42,049 bases of DNA from Gammaproteobacteria bacterium (GCA_013214965.1 JABSRU010000036.1:1-42049); one strand, 5' to 3'. Numbered from the stretch's first letter, positions 1 through 9,359 are shown. The notes: generated by a model not told the origin, from the letters alone. Program-made: numbers and translations.

Positions 1-956
1 AAATTTTTGTTGAACGTTGCCCAAACCGCCTCTTTGATGAGCAAGCTTATCTGGATGTCGGTTGTGAATTGGTAGCGAATAATAGCTGGTCTCAAGCGCC
101 TAAAGAAGCATTTATATTAGGTTTAAAAGAATTAGAATTAAAAGATTTTCCAATCATTCACCGCCATATCTACTTTGCTCATGTATTTAAGGGGCAAGAT
201 GAGGCAGCGCAGATCCTCAGTCGCTTTAAAGCCGGTGGTGGTGAAATTTTAGATTTAGAGTTCCTAGAAGATAGTGCCGGTCGTCGTGTTTGTGCCTTTG
301 GTTTCTGGGCTGGTTACGTTGGAGCGGCCATGGCCGTGGCTGGATATTATCACCACGCCAAGACACAAGACCGTTTTCCTGCTCAGGTGAGTTATGAAGA
401 TAAAGAGGATTATCTTAAGCACTTGCGCTCAGAAATGGCCGACGGAGTTGCTAAACCTAAAGCGTTGGTCATCGGTGTCAATGGCCGCAGTGGTAAGGGT
501 GCTGTTGAACTATTTCGCGAGTTGGGAATAGAAGTGACTCGATGGGGCCGAACGGAAACACAAGCGGGTGGTCCTTTTACCGCGATTAATGACTTTGATA
601 TTATGGTTAATTGTGCTTATCTTTCACCTGGCACCTTACCGTTTGTAACGAAACAAAGTTTAGGCTATTCACCTAAAATAACAATTATCAGTGACGTTAG
701 TTGTGATCCTAATAGTTCGGGTAATCCAATTCCAATTTATTCGGCTATCACTAAGCTGCTTAAACCGATGATTGAATCTGATGTTACAGGTCTATACATT
801 CAAGCCGTCGATCATTTGCCGACCGTGTTACCAAAAGAAAGTAGTGAAGATTTTTCCGAACAATTACTGCCTTATCTACAGGAATTAGTCCAAGGAACTG
901 ACAATTCTGGTGTTTGGGCTAAAGTTCGAGATTTCTATCAGCGATCTATTTGTTAA
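1..956 (+). CDS. Saccharopine dehydrogenase (NAD+, L-lysine-forming), C-terminal part
   Basis: Cytoplasmic oxidoreductase of the fungal LYS1 type, interconverting saccharopine with lysine plus 2-oxoglutarate using NAD. The frame is open from base 3, and the codons before the first ATG-like start already encode family sequence (FVERCPNRLF followed by GCELV), so the true start lies upstream of the window. Visible signatures are the ILGLKEL segment, HIYFAHVFKGQ (the conserved His-Tyr-Phe-Ala-His block of this family), GGGEILDLEFLED, and AGRRVCAFGFWAG. A second Rossmann-type stretch, VIGVNGRSGKGAVEL, lies near the middle. The gene ends normally at TAA 954-956. In bacteria the physiological direction is uncertain: lysine breakdown or a simplified biosynthetic step. 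A decayed alcohol dehydrogenase follows directly. Family call is firm; direction is inference. Confidence 0.9.
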   Translation, partial: IFVERCPNRLFDEQAYLDVGCELVANNSWSQAPKEAFILGLKELELKDFPIIHRHIYFAHVFKGQDEAAQILSRFKAGGGEILDLEFLEDSAGRRVCAFGFWAGYVGAAMAVAGYYHHAKTQDRFPAQVSYEDKEDYLKHLRSEMADGVAKPKALVIGVNGRSGKGAVELFRELGIEVTRWGRTETQAGGPFTAINDFDIMVNCAYLSPGTLPFVTKQSLGYSPKITIISDVSCDPNSSGNPIPIYSAITKLLKPMIESDVTGLYIQAVDHLPTVLPKESSEDFSEQLLPYLQELVQGTDNSGVWAKVRDFYQRSIC

Positions 957-1011
957 TAAATAAACTTACGTCAAGCTTACCACCAAGGGCATGAGCCGGC
1001 CAATTGACGCT

Positions 1012-1361
1012 TTTTTTTATGTTTCTCATGGGCTCTCAAACGTGATGTTATTCCCCAGTGTGACCGCTTTTTCTATTCCGGCTGCGCCAGCTCGCTATAC
1101 TGATTGTGCGCGAGCAATGGGCATCGCAACCGAGCAAGATACTAACGAAGTGGCTAACAATAAACTGTTGGTGAGCTGCAAGCGCTTAATGACGAGCTCA
1201 CGGTGCCAACCCTAGAGCAGTTTGGGATTGACCGCGAGCCTTTCTTTAGCGTTTGTCAAACCATGGCACAACAAGCCTTAGTATAGTGGTCGCCGAGTAA
1301 TAATTCGATTGAGCCTTCAGTGAGAGAAATGGTATCAATCTATCAGGGCTTATGGGATTAA
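1012..1361 (+). pseudogene. Remnant of an iron-containing alcohol dehydrogenase (C-terminal third)
   Basis: Reading across frames gives a continuous match to the C-terminal helical domain of group III Fe-dependent alcohol dehydrogenases. It runs VSHGLSNVMLFPSVTAFSIP, RYTDCARAMGIA and EVANNKLL, then after a frame change near 1170 ELQALNDELTVPTLEQFGID and VCQTMAQQAL. A stop at about 1284-1286 is followed in the same frame by SPSNN and EMVSIYQGLWD, ending at 1361. The HGLSN stretch contains the family's metal-ligand His region. The first two thirds (NAD-binding domain) are absent: upstream sequence goes straight to the dehydrogenase at 956. With one frameshift, one stop and a missing front, this is a pseudogene. 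Its last bases overlap the end of the convergent RND gene. Confidence 0.8.
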
Positions 1362-4300
1362 TCAGGCGCAATCGTCAATGACTTATTACGGCTAAGGTAT
1401 TTACGCACCAACACATAAAACAAGGGGGTGAGTATCAACCCAAAAACGGTGACCCCAATCATACCTGAGAACACCGCGACCCCCATTGCTTGACGCATTT
1501 CGGCCCCTGCACCCGTTGCTAATACCATCGGTAGAACCCCCATGATAAAGGCGATAGAGGTCATTAATATTGGCCGTAATCGCTGATGACTAGCTTCAAG
1601 CACCGCTGCAATGGTGTTTAGGCCTTGTTGTTCTTTTTCCCGGGCAAACTCAACAATTAATATCGCATTTTTGGTCGCTAATGCGACCAGCACAATAAAG
1701 CCTATTTGGGTAAAAATATTATTATCGCCGCCGTAGATAATCACGCCAGCAATCGCCGATAACAGGGTCATTGGTACAATTAAAATAATCGCCAGTGGTA
1801 AGCTTAAGCTTTCATACTGCGCCGCTAATACCAAGAACACTAATAACACCACTAACGGGAAAATATACATCGCCGTGTTACCTGCTAGTTCCTGCTGGTA
1901 AGTCAACTCGGTCCATTCATAGCTCATACCTTGCGGTAGTGTTTGTGCGAGAATTCGTTCCATCGCGGCCTGTGCCTGACCTGAGCTATAGCCAGGTGCC
2001 GGTGAAGCATTGACCTCGGCGGTAATAAAGCCGTTGTAATGCATCACCCGATCGGGTCCGGCGGCATGGCTAATGTTAATAAATGAGGCCAAAGGAATCA
2101 TTTCACCGCGATTATTACGTACCTTAAGTTGGCCAATTTGCTCTGGCTCTTGGCGGAAATCATCAGCCGATTGGACATTAACCTGATAGTTGCGACCAAA
2201 TTTATTAAAATCATTAACGTACATTGAGCCAAGATAAATTTGCATCGTTGAGAATATATCGCTAATAGCAACGCCTTGTGCTTTCGCTTTCTCTCGGTCG
2301 ATATCGACATCGATTTGTGGGGTATTTACGGCAAAACTGGTGAACGCGCCCGTGAGTTCAGGAGCTGCCCATGCTTTACCGATCACTTCTTGAGTTTTAG
2401 CCAGTAATGCTTGATACCCGAGATTACCTTGATCTTGAATTTGGAGGCGGAAACCGCCGATATTTCCCATACCGTTGACTGGCGGTGGTGGGAAAATTGC
2501 AATAAAAGCATCTTCAATAGTGGCAAATTTTCCATTAAGCGCTCCAGCGATGGCACCAGCGGATAAGTGCTCTTCTTGTCGCTCACTGAAGGGCTTCAAA
2601 GTCACAAAGACCACGCCAGAACTTGGGCTATTGGTAAAGCCATTGATGTTTAAGCCGGGGAAGGCAACAGACGATTCAACACCAGGATACTCTAGGGCGA
2701 TACGTGACATTTCGCGTATCACCGCATCGGTACGATCAAGTGAGGCAGCACCCGGTAGCTGAGCAAAGGCCACTAAATATTGTTTGTCTTGGCTTGGTAC
2801 ATAACCGGTAGGAGTCGACACAAACAGTTGGGCGGTTAACGCCAACAGGCCAAAATAAAGTACCACGACGATGCCTGCACCGCGGATCACCCGTTTAATA
2901 CCACGGGTGTAAGCATTGCTGCTCCAATCGAAAAATCGATTAAAAGGCTTAAATAACCAGCCAGAAAACAGCCGATCGATGATCCGACTTAATTTGTCTT
3001 TCGGGGCGTTTTTACTGCGTAATAACATGGCCGCAAGTGCTGGGCTAAGTGTTAATGAATTCAGGGCTGATATCACCGTTGAAATAGTAATAGTGAGGGC
3101 AAATTGGCGATAAAATTGACCGGTTAATCCCGACATAAATGCGGTGGGAATAAACACGGCCGCCAGGACCAAAGTGGTGGCAATGATCGGGCCAGTAACT
3201 TCTTTCATCGCTTGTTTAGCAGCGGGCATTGGCGCGAGCCCATTCTCGATATTACGTTCGACGTTTTCGACCACCACAATGGCATCATCGACCACGATAC
3301 CGATGGCTAATACCAAGCCAAATAATGACAAGGCATTGAGTGAAAAACCCAAGCCATGCATAACAGCGAAAGTGCCAATCAATGAAACAGGCACTGCCAC
3401 TAAAGGGATAATAGCGGCGCGCCAATTTTGTAAAAATACCACCACGACAATAACCACTAGTGCCAGCGCTTCGAATAAAGTGCTAATGACGGCTTCGATT
3501 GAACCACGAACAAAAATAGTGGGGTCATACACAATGGAGTAAGCAACGCCCTCTGGAAAATCTTTTTCCAGTTCAGCCATTTTTGCACGCACGCCATCTG
3601 AAATGGCAATGGCATTAGATCCTGGGCGTTGAAAAATGGGGATAGCCACAGCTTCTTTGTTATTAAGTAATGAGCGTAGAGCGTAGTTGTTCGCGCCTAA
3701 TTCGACGCGTGCGACATCAGACAAACGAACGAGCTGTGCTTGCTCACCAACATGAATAATAATATCTTCAAACTCTTGCTCTGTGCTTAAACGGCCCTTG
3801 AGATTAATTAATAATTGGAAATTATTTTTTGCCGACGGTTGAGCGCCAAGGCTGCCTGCCGCGGCTTGTTGGTTTTGTTCTCTAATCGCATTAACTACAT
3901 CCATTGCGGTCATATTTAAGGCCGCGACCTTTTGAGGATCGAGCCAAATCCGCATCGAATAGTCACCAGCACCAAAAATTTTAGCATCGCCCACGCCTTT
4001 GACTCGCGCTAGTTGATCTTTAACATTGAGCTTGGCGTAATTCGATAGATACAACATGTCATAACTATCATCAGGCGAGGTTAAATGCACGACCATGGTT
4101 AAATCTGGCGATGATTTTTCAGTAACAACACCAAGGCGTTGCACTTCCTGTGGCAAACGCGGCAAGGCACGGGCGACTCTGTTTTGGACTAAAACTTGTG
4201 CGGCATCGACATCGGTACCTAATTCAAAAGTCACGGTCAAACTGAGACGGCCATCAGAGGTTGCCTGTGACGACATATAAATCATGCCTTGAGTACCGTT

Positions 4301-4513
4301 AATCGCCTGCTCCAACGGTGTTGCTACTGTATCGCCAATCACGGTTGGGTTGGCTCCAGGGTAGCTAGCACTCACCACAATGGTTGGTGGCACGACTTCA
4401 GGGTATTCGGTAATGGGAAGTTTAAATACTGCAATTGCACCCGCGATCATGATCATTAAGGAGATCACGCCAGCGAATATCGGTCGGGAAATAAAAAATT
4501 GTGAAAAATTCAT
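1358..4513 (-). CDS. RND efflux pump inner-membrane permease (HAE-1 family, MexF/OqxB-like)
   Basis: Proton-driven multidrug exporter of 1,051 residues, the usual length for the family. It forms the inner-membrane trimer of a tripartite pump. The start has the classic amphipathic leader and first helix (FFISRPIFAGVISLM), followed by porter-domain sequence. TM4 carries the proton-relay pair Asp409-Asp410 in GIVVDDAIVVVENVER, and the second half contains ATKNAILIVEFA, where the Lys matches the AcrB relay lysine. The second large loop and the late helices (LFYVLVRKYL) complete the twofold repeat. An AAGGGA ribosome site sits about 6 bases before the ATG, 9 bases after the adaptor stop, so the two genes form an operon. 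No outer-membrane channel gene is nearby; a TolC-type protein elsewhere is presumed. Substrate cannot be read from sequence. Confidence 0.95.
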   Translation of the reverse strand: MNFSQFFISRPIFAGVISLMIMIAGAIAVFKLPITEYPEVVPPTIVVSASYPGANPTVIGDTVATPLEQAINGTQGMIYMSSQATSDGRLSLTVTFELGTDVDAAQVLVQNRVARALPRLPQEVQRLGVVTEKSSPDLTMVVHLTSPDDSYDMLYLSNYAKLNVKDQLARVKGVGDAKIFGAGDYSMRIWLDPQKVAALNMTAMDVVNAIREQNQQAAAGSLGAQPSAKNNFQLLINLKGRLSTEQEFEDIIIHVGEQAQLVRLSDVARVELGANNYALRSLLNNKEAVAIPIFQRPGSNAIAISDGVRAKMAELEKDFPEGVAYSIVYDPTIFVRGSIEAVISTLFEALALVVIVVVVFLQNWRAAIIPLVAVPVSLIGTFAVMHGLGFSLNALSLFGLVLAIGIVVDDAIVVVENVERNIENGLAPMPAAKQAMKEVTGPIIATTLVLAAVFIPTAFMSGLTGQFYRQFALTITISTVISALNSLTLSPALAAMLLRSKNAPKDKLSRIIDRLFSGWLFKPFNRFFDWSSNAYTRGIKRVIRGAGIVVVLYFGLLALTAQLFVSTPTGYVPSQDKQYLVAFAQLPGAASLDRTDAVIREMSRIALEYPGVESSVAFPGLNINGFTNSPSSGVVFVTLKPFSERQEEHLSAGAIAGALNGKFATIEDAFIAIFPPPPVNGMGNIGGFRLQIQDQGNLGYQALLAKTQEVIGKAWAAPELTGAFTSFAVNTPQIDVDIDREKAKAQGVAISDIFSTMQIYLGSMYVNDFNKFGRNYQVNVQSADDFRQEPEQIGQLKVRNNRGEMIPLASFINISHAAGPDRVMHYNGFITAEVNASPAPGYSSGQAQAAMERILAQTLPQGMSYEWTELTYQQELAGNTAMYIFPLVVLLVFLVLAAQYESLSLPLAIILIVPMTLLSAIAGVIIYGGDNNIFTQIGFIVLVALATKNAILIVEFAREKEQQGLNTIAAVLEASHQRLRPILMTSIAFIMGVLPMVLATGAGAEMRQAMGVAVFSGMIGVTVFGLILTPLFYVLVRKYLSRNKSLTIAPD

Positions 4514-4522
4514 GCTAATCCC

Positions 4523-5770
4523 TTAATCATGAGTCGCTGAAGAGCGAGGAGTGCGTACCAATTCGACAGGGGTTTGAATCACATCGACGCGTTGTTGTAA
4601 CTGTTTTAGCTTGGCAATGGTTGTGTCATTGGCCATTGGCACCACCGTAGGATCAACCGTTATCCCAGGGCGAATACGCTGTAGTCCATTAATGACAACA
4701 GTATCTCCTGCCTTAAGGCCTTGGCTAATGAGGCGCAAACTCTGCTGCTTTTGACCTAGAGTCACGGCGCGATATTGCACGGTATTGTGCTGATCTAAGA
4801 TCATCACAAATTTGTTATTAAGATCAGTTCCAACGGCTTTATCGTCAATTAATATTCCTTGATAGCTGGCGCTGCCAATTAATTTAATCCGTGCAAATGA
4901 ACCAGGCGTGAAACGACCATCAAGGTTGTCAAATACTGCTCGAATACCCATGGTGCCGGTCTTCGGATTGATTTGATTGTCGATGAAGTTAATGTGACCA
5001 CTATAAGGAAAACTATTATCAACAGCTAATCCCATGAGCACTGGTGATTTATGCTCACTGGCTTGTGGGCGAGAGCCCTCACGGATCTGCTGACTATATT
5101 TTAAATAGGTGCGTTCATCAACATCAAAATAAGCGTATATTTTATCGGTGGATACCAGCGTCGTGAGCTCGCTTTGTCCTGCCGTCACATAATTACCCTT
5201 GGTGATTAATGCCCGTGATACACGACCGCTAATAGGCGCTTTGACGGTGGTATAACCGAGCTCGATTTGCGCAGCACTCAAGGCGGCTTGACGCGCTTGA
5301 ACACTCGCTAAACTTTGCTGGTAACGTCCTTGTCTGTTATCTAGCTCTTCTTGCGAAATAGCTTGCGTCTTTTTTAACCGCTGACCACGTTTTAGCTCTA
5401 GCTGAGCCAAAACACTGCGGCTTTTGGCGTCAACCACTTCGGCTTGGAGACGGTCAACTTGTGCGATAAAAGCGCTCGAATCAATTTTGAATAACGTTTG
5501 TCCTTGGGTTACTAACTCGCCTTCGGCAAAAACTACTTGCTCAATATAACCTGATACCCGCGGGCGTAGGGCAACGGTTTGTGGGGCTTGTAACCGACCC
5601 GTAAATTCATCCCAAGGAGTAACGCGTTGGCTAATGACTTGCGCTACGCTCACTTTTGGCGCTGGTGGTGCAGCGTGCGTAGTTGGTTGACTATCTGTTG
5701 AATCGCAGGCGCTTAAAAGGATAATCGCTAATAGACTAACAAGTGATGAAGATATAAAGGTTTTATTCAT
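4523..5770 (-). CDS. RND efflux periplasmic adaptor lipoprotein (MexE/OqxA-like)
   Basis: Membrane-fusion subunit linking the RND permease to an outer-membrane channel. The 415-residue protein starts with a lipoprotein signal whose lipobox LLSAC puts the modified cysteine at residue 22, so it is probably anchored to the inner membrane. A first half-lipoyl segment (RPRVSGYIEQVVFAEGELV) leads into a long alpha-helical hairpin rich in Gln, Arg, Ala and Glu (about residues 105-170). The second half-lipoyl motif follows (YTTVKAPISGRVSRALITKG), then beta-barrel and membrane-proximal domains (KPVSP-type GTMGIRAVFDN stretch). It lies upstream of the permease in the same operon and is divergent from the LysR gene, which probably controls it. 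Confidence 0.93.
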   Translation of the reverse strand: MNKTFISSSLVSLLAIILLSACDSTDSQPTTHAAPPAPKVSVAQVISQRVTPWDEFTGRLQAPQTVALRPRVSGYIEQVVFAEGELVTQGQTLFKIDSSAFIAQVDRLQAEVVDAKSRSVLAQLELKRGQRLKKTQAISQEELDNRQGRYQQSLASVQARQAALSAAQIELGYTTVKAPISGRVSRALITKGNYVTAGQSELTTLVSTDKIYAYFDVDERTYLKYSQQIREGSRPQASEHKSPVLMGLAVDNSFPYSGHINFIDNQINPKTGTMGIRAVFDNLDGRFTPGSFARIKLIGSASYQGILIDDKAVGTDLNNKFVMILDQHNTVQYRAVTLGQKQQSLRLISQGLKAGDTVVINGLQRIRPGITVDPTVVPMANDTTIAKLKQLQQRVDVIQTPVELVRTPRSSATHD

Positions 5771-5847
5771 GATGTGCTCTGATCTAATTTCTATGACGGC
5801 ATATTACTGCTGTTAAAACATCAATAATAATCATTAATTGATATCTA

Positions 5848-5870
5848 ATTCATAATAAATAATGATGAAT
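5848..5870. promoter_or_regulatory. LysR-type operator candidate (ATTCAT-N11-ATGAAT)
   Basis: A perfect 6-base inverted repeat, ATTCAT at 5848-5853 and ATGAAT at 5865-5870, with exactly 11 bases between the arms. This has the T-N11-A geometry of LysR-family binding sites. It lies in the 176-base AT-rich gap between the divergent efflux operon and the LysR gene, the expected place for a shared operator. A second, looser inverted repeat (ATCAAT...ATTGAT) lies about 25 bases toward the adaptor gene. Binding is inferred. Confidence 0.5.
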
Positions 5871-5946
5871 AGATAATAACTGGTCACTAAAAGCATAAGA
5901 TACTATGATGTATTGAGTAATTATTGATAACTTAAATGGTGATAAG

Positions 5947-6888
5947 GTGCGTCCACAAGATCTAAATTTGTTGGTGATATTCGATTGTGTCATGACTGAA
6001 AAGTCAATAACACGAACGGCTTCACGCCTATCAATGACCCAACCAGCGGTCTCAAATGCGGTGGCCAGAATGCGGGCTGCATGGAATGATGAGCTATTTA
6101 TTAAAGATGGTCGTAATATTCAGCCAACTAACTATGCGATTAATTTATGGCAACAAATTAAAGAGCCACTTCGTGATCTGTCGCACGCCATCGATCCCGA
6201 CGATTTTAATCCGTTAACCGCTAAGCGAACTTTTCGGATTGCGGTGTCAGATATTATTGTTGATAGTTTGTGGCTAGAAATGCGCCAATTTTTTGAGCAG
6301 CATGCCCCTGGCATTAATCTGCATGCCGTCCCGTATCGAACCGACCATGTACAACAGGTGCTTGATGATGCTGAAGTCGATTTAGTGATTAGCGGTATTA
6401 CGCCGCAAGATCCCAGCATTCGTTCTAGTCATCTATTCGAGACCTGTTTTGTCTGTGCCATGCGAAGCGATCATCCATTGGCGAATCGTGATTTAACCGT
6501 TGAGGAATTTGCGGCTGCAGATCATTTGCTCGTGTCTTTTTCGGGGGACAGTTTTGGCTTAACAGATCGGGCGCTACATCAACATAATTTAACTCGACGA
6601 GTCGCGATGATCGTTAATAATTTCTCATCAGCGGCGCCATTATTGATGGAAACCGATTTAATATCTATCTTACCAGCTGGGGCTATTTATCAACATGTCG
6701 AAAGTGGTAAGTTGGCGGTGAGCCATAGCCCGGTTGATATTCCACAATCGGCCATTTCGATGTTATGGCATAAACGCCAAGATAACGATGCCGGGCTTAG
6801 TTGGCTACGGACGCATATCGAAGATAAATTCGTGCTGCGCTGGCAGAAAAACCTTGAGAAAATATATACCTATGCTTGCAAGCAATGA
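5947..6888 (+). CDS. LysR-family transcriptional regulator, probable controller of the RND pump
   Basis: DNA-binding regulator of 313 residues, the standard length for the family. The N-terminal winged helix-turn-helix is clear: DLNLLVIFDCVMTEKSITRT, then ASRLSMTQPAVSNAVARMR, with the recognition helix in TQPAVSNAV. The substrate-binding-like effector domain follows from about residue 90 (KRTFRIAVSDIIVDSLW). The start is GTG; no in-frame ATG lies just upstream. The sequence type (RPQDLNLL start, ELFIKDGRNIQPT) is that of the NodD/MexT side of the family. It is divergent from the adaptor-permease operon with an operator-like repeat between them, so control of the pump is a reasonable inference. 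The inducer is unknown. Confidence 0.9.
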   Translation: MRPQDLNLLVIFDCVMTEKSITRTASRLSMTQPAVSNAVARMRAAWNDELFIKDGRNIQPTNYAINLWQQIKEPLRDLSHAIDPDDFNPLTAKRTFRIAVSDIIVDSLWLEMRQFFEQHAPGINLHAVPYRTDHVQQVLDDAEVDLVISGITPQDPSIRSSHLFETCFVCAMRSDHPLANRDLTVEEFAAADHLLVSFSGDSFGLTDRALHQHNLTRRVAMIVNNFSSAAPLLMETDLISILPAGAIYQHVESGKLAVSHSPVDIPQSAISMLWHKRQDNDAGLSWLRTHIEDKFVLRWQKNLEKIYTYACKQ

Positions 6889-6969
6889 TGAATACACTGT
6901 TAATAACTTATATTATGTATCTGGATAGGATTTTTTTTGTTCCTGTCTTAGCGCAGGGGGACTAAGTGC

Positions 6970-7107
6970 TAGGCGGTGAATTTGTTGAATCTAATGAACG
7001 AAGAAGCGCTAACCGAAGAGGATCCAAGAAATGTTGATCCGGTTGCAGCGAATGGCTGTTATATTATGCCACGTAGCTCCAGACTCAGTGTTAGCTATGA
7101 ATTTTAA
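6970..7107 (+). pseudogene. Fragment of a TonB-dependent receptor 3' end
   Basis: The frame from 7000 to the TAA at 7105-7107 reads EEALTEEDPRNVDPVAANG, then a Tyr-Ile-Met-Pro-Arg-Ser stretch, and ends RLSVSYEF. The final aromatic-ended beta-strand is typical of the last strand of outer-membrane barrels, and the whole resembles the C-terminus of large TonB-dependent receptors. Just before it, a different frame reads GGEFVESNE, suggesting a frameshift near 6995. There is no start and no upstream gene body, so this is a gene relic. Short length limits certainty. Confidence 0.45.
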
Positions 7108-7115
7108 CCTCCATA

Positions 7116-7149
7116 AAACAAGGCAGGTAATTAATAACCTGCCTTGTTT
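7116..7149. terminator. Bidirectional-type rho-independent terminator hairpin
   Basis: A 13-base perfect stem (7116-7128 pairing with 7137-7149; core ACAAGGCAGGT and ACCTGCCTTGT) with an 8-base AT loop, directly downstream of the TonB receptor stop at 7155. On the minus strand it is followed by a short T-rich run, so it most likely terminates the receptor transcript. Confidence 0.75.
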
Positions 7150-7154
7150 ATTAA

Positions 7155-9290
7155 TTAAAAACTATAAACCAAACCAAGATTAACCGTACGGCCTTTGCCT
7201 TTAATATTCCAGCCGTTGAAAGTATATGATTGACTGGCGTGAGGGTAATAGTTGCTGTTAAACAAATTCTCAATCCCAGCCGATAATTGTACTGCACTGT
7301 TTAGTGCGTAACTGGCCGAAGCATTAACGACGTTATACGAGGAAACTGGCGCGGTCTTTCCTTTGTATTTTCCGTTGACGGGTTCAAAACGTTTACGGCT
7401 TTGCACGCCAAGGTAATTTATCGCTAAACGCAGTGCTTCTGTTGCTTGATAATTAGCATAAGCAGTTAGCTTCGGAGGATTAATTGAACCTGCATCGAGG
7501 TAGCTGTCGGTTTCTTTGTTTTTCCCTTCTGACCAGCTATAGCTAATGCCTGCATCAAGTTGATCGGTTAGTGTGATATCAAGCGCCGCTTCATAGCCCC
7601 AAATCTTTTGTGGTGAGCGTTCGAGACGATAGGTTTCAGTGGCTTCGTCAGCAACCATGTTGCCACCGTAGTTATTGGTTGAATAGAAGACCGCCATTTC
7701 TAACCGGACATTATCAATAACGCTACTAAAACCAATCTCTGAATTTTGGACAATTGACGCTTCAGTATCAAGTTTATTTAACTCAGAAAATTTAGCATTT
7801 CGTAATAAACTACCGATGTTCGCAATATCAAAACCTTCTGAATAGCTAATAAATGGGCTAAAACGCTCGTTATTACTGTAGCGAACGCCAATGTTATAAG
7901 TCGTTGCATTATAATCGAGAGTCCCGCCAGTAACTGCAACAGGCACGGTACACTTTTTGCCTGTTTTACAAATCATTAGGGTGCTAAAATTTGCGACCCC
8001 AATTTCGATCGACTCTTGACGCACGCCAGCTTTTACCACCCAGCTATCGTCGAAGATCAATTTTGCCTGCAAATATCCGGCAATATTGTCCATGTCCATT
8101 TCCGGTGTCCACATCCGGCCATCGACTAACGGTTGAGCGGTAATATCATTTAAAATATCCGCGCCGTAAATAAGTGTTGCAGCGACGTTATCGAAATCAA
8201 AGACGCTATTAAAATTAAGGCGCAGGCCGGTCTTTTCTGAGGTAATCATTGATTGACCACCGGTGAAATTTAAATCTTCGTCTTTAAATTTTGTCGAGTA
8301 GAAAAATACATTTTCAATTTTTTGCCAGTAGGCATCCGCCGTAAAATCGGTGTTGCCGAACACTTCCATGTCACGGTATTGCAGTTTGACGTTATGGTTG
8401 CCACGAGGACCCTGAGGATCACCGGCACTCTCTAGATTGTCGACATTTTTAATCGCATAACTCTTAACGCCTTTATTAACATTACTGTGAACTGCAATGT
8501 AGTCAGAGAGTTGCTGACCTTCGAAATAGTTATAGCTAAACTGCACAGAACGTAAATCGTCGATGTAATAGTTTATCTTAGTGAATAAATTATCTGATTT
8601 GAAATCCGACAGACCATATTGTAGCCCTAAGACATCACCTTGTGCATCGCGTACCACGCCATTTTTGTCACTGACTAAACTGACCACATAATCAAATTTT
8701 CCGAGCGTACCATTTATCGCCACATCAAGGCGACGCCCAGCACTGTCTTTAAATTTTACCGCTGAAAAATTACTACTGATAGCCGCTCGTCCGGCTAATG
8801 CCTTTTCACTGTCGGCTTTTTTTGTAATGTAGTTAATGATCCCGCCTGCAGCGCCATTCCCATAAATTGAAGTGGCACCCTTGATCACTTCAATCCGTTC
8901 AATAACACTCGGATCGAGAGAGCGAATACCTAATTTGCCATTACGTAGTGGTGTCGATTGCGGTACACCATCAATCATCACTAAAATATTACGACCTCGT
9001 AGTGTTTGCCCTGAGTTACTGTTAGAGCCGGTGTTTGGCCCCATACCTGGTACGTGTAGCGCTAGCATTGTTTGTAATTCAGCGCTGGTCAGTAGATCTT
9101 GAGTGATGGTTTTATTATCAATGATCGAGATTGATGCCGGTACTTCATCAAGACTCTCTTGCATCCGGCTACCAGTAATAACAATCCGTTCAATATTAGT
9201 GATATCTGCTGTTTTAACCGTTTGCTGTGCCGTGACAGCAAAACTGGTACTAACAGCAAGTGCGATAAGTGAGTAGTTTCCAATGTTCAT
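7155..9290 (-). CDS. TonB-dependent siderophore receptor, IutA-like
   Basis: Outer-membrane receptor for a ferric siderophore, about 711 residues from the chosen start. The ATG at 9290 is preferred over the in-frame ATG 51 bases upstream because it is followed by a normal signal peptide (NIGNYSLIALAVSTSFAVTA with AQ cleavage) and preceded by AAAGG. The TonB-box-like ERIVITGSR is followed by the plug domain (ASISIIDNKTI, LRGRNILVMIDGVP, IERIEVIKGATSIYGNGAAG). The barrel ends with ENLFNSNYYPHASQSY and KGKGRTVNLGLVYSF. The short signal-to-plug distance and the KG(K/Q)GRT ending resemble the aerobactin receptor IutA; the hydroxamate ligand is inference. A Fur box lies just upstream, so iron repression is expected. 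No siderophore synthesis gene is in the window. Confidence 0.88.
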   Translation of the reverse strand: MNIGNYSLIALAVSTSFAVTAQQTVKTADITNIERIVITGSRMQESLDEVPASISIIDNKTITQDLLTSAELQTMLALHVPGMGPNTGSNSNSGQTLRGRNILVMIDGVPQSTPLRNGKLGIRSLDPSVIERIEVIKGATSIYGNGAAGGIINYITKKADSEKALAGRAAISSNFSAVKFKDSAGRRLDVAINGTLGKFDYVVSLVSDKNGVVRDAQGDVLGLQYGLSDFKSDNLFTKINYYIDDLRSVQFSYNYFEGQQLSDYIAVHSNVNKGVKSYAIKNVDNLESAGDPQGPRGNHNVKLQYRDMEVFGNTDFTADAYWQKIENVFFYSTKFKDEDLNFTGGQSMITSEKTGLRLNFNSVFDFDNVAATLIYGADILNDITAQPLVDGRMWTPEMDMDNIAGYLQAKLIFDDSWVVKAGVRQESIEIGVANFSTLMICKTGKKCTVPVAVTGGTLDYNATTYNIGVRYSNNERFSPFISYSEGFDIANIGSLLRNAKFSELNKLDTEASIVQNSEIGFSSVIDNVRLEMAVFYSTNNYGGNMVADEATETYRLERSPQKIWGYEAALDITLTDQLDAGISYSWSEGKNKETDSYLDAGSINPPKLTAYANYQATEALRLAINYLGVQSRKRFEPVNGKYKGKTAPVSSYNVVNASASYALNSAVQLSAGIENLFNSNYYPHASQSYTFNGWNIKGKGRTVNLGLVYSF

Positions 9291-9326
9291 TAGACAATAA
9301 CCTTTGATAATTAAATTGATGCAAAT

Positions 9327-9345
9327 GATAATGATTTTCATCTTT
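9327..9345 (-). promoter_or_regulatory. Fur box upstream of the IutA-like receptor
   Basis: GATAATGATTTTCATCTTT matches the 19-base Fur consensus (GATAATGATAATCATTATC) at 14 of 19 positions by eye, including the first nine. It sits about 37-55 bases upstream of the receptor start codon, a good place for an iron-dependent repressor to block transcription. Confidence 0.7.
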
Positions 9346-9359
9346 AATTCAAGGGGTAT

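Noticed and set aside
3144-3542. 132-codon open frame on the plus strand
   Set aside because: It lies wholly antisense to the RND permease, has low-complexity Thr/Ser/Ala sequence and no family features; a shadow of the real gene.
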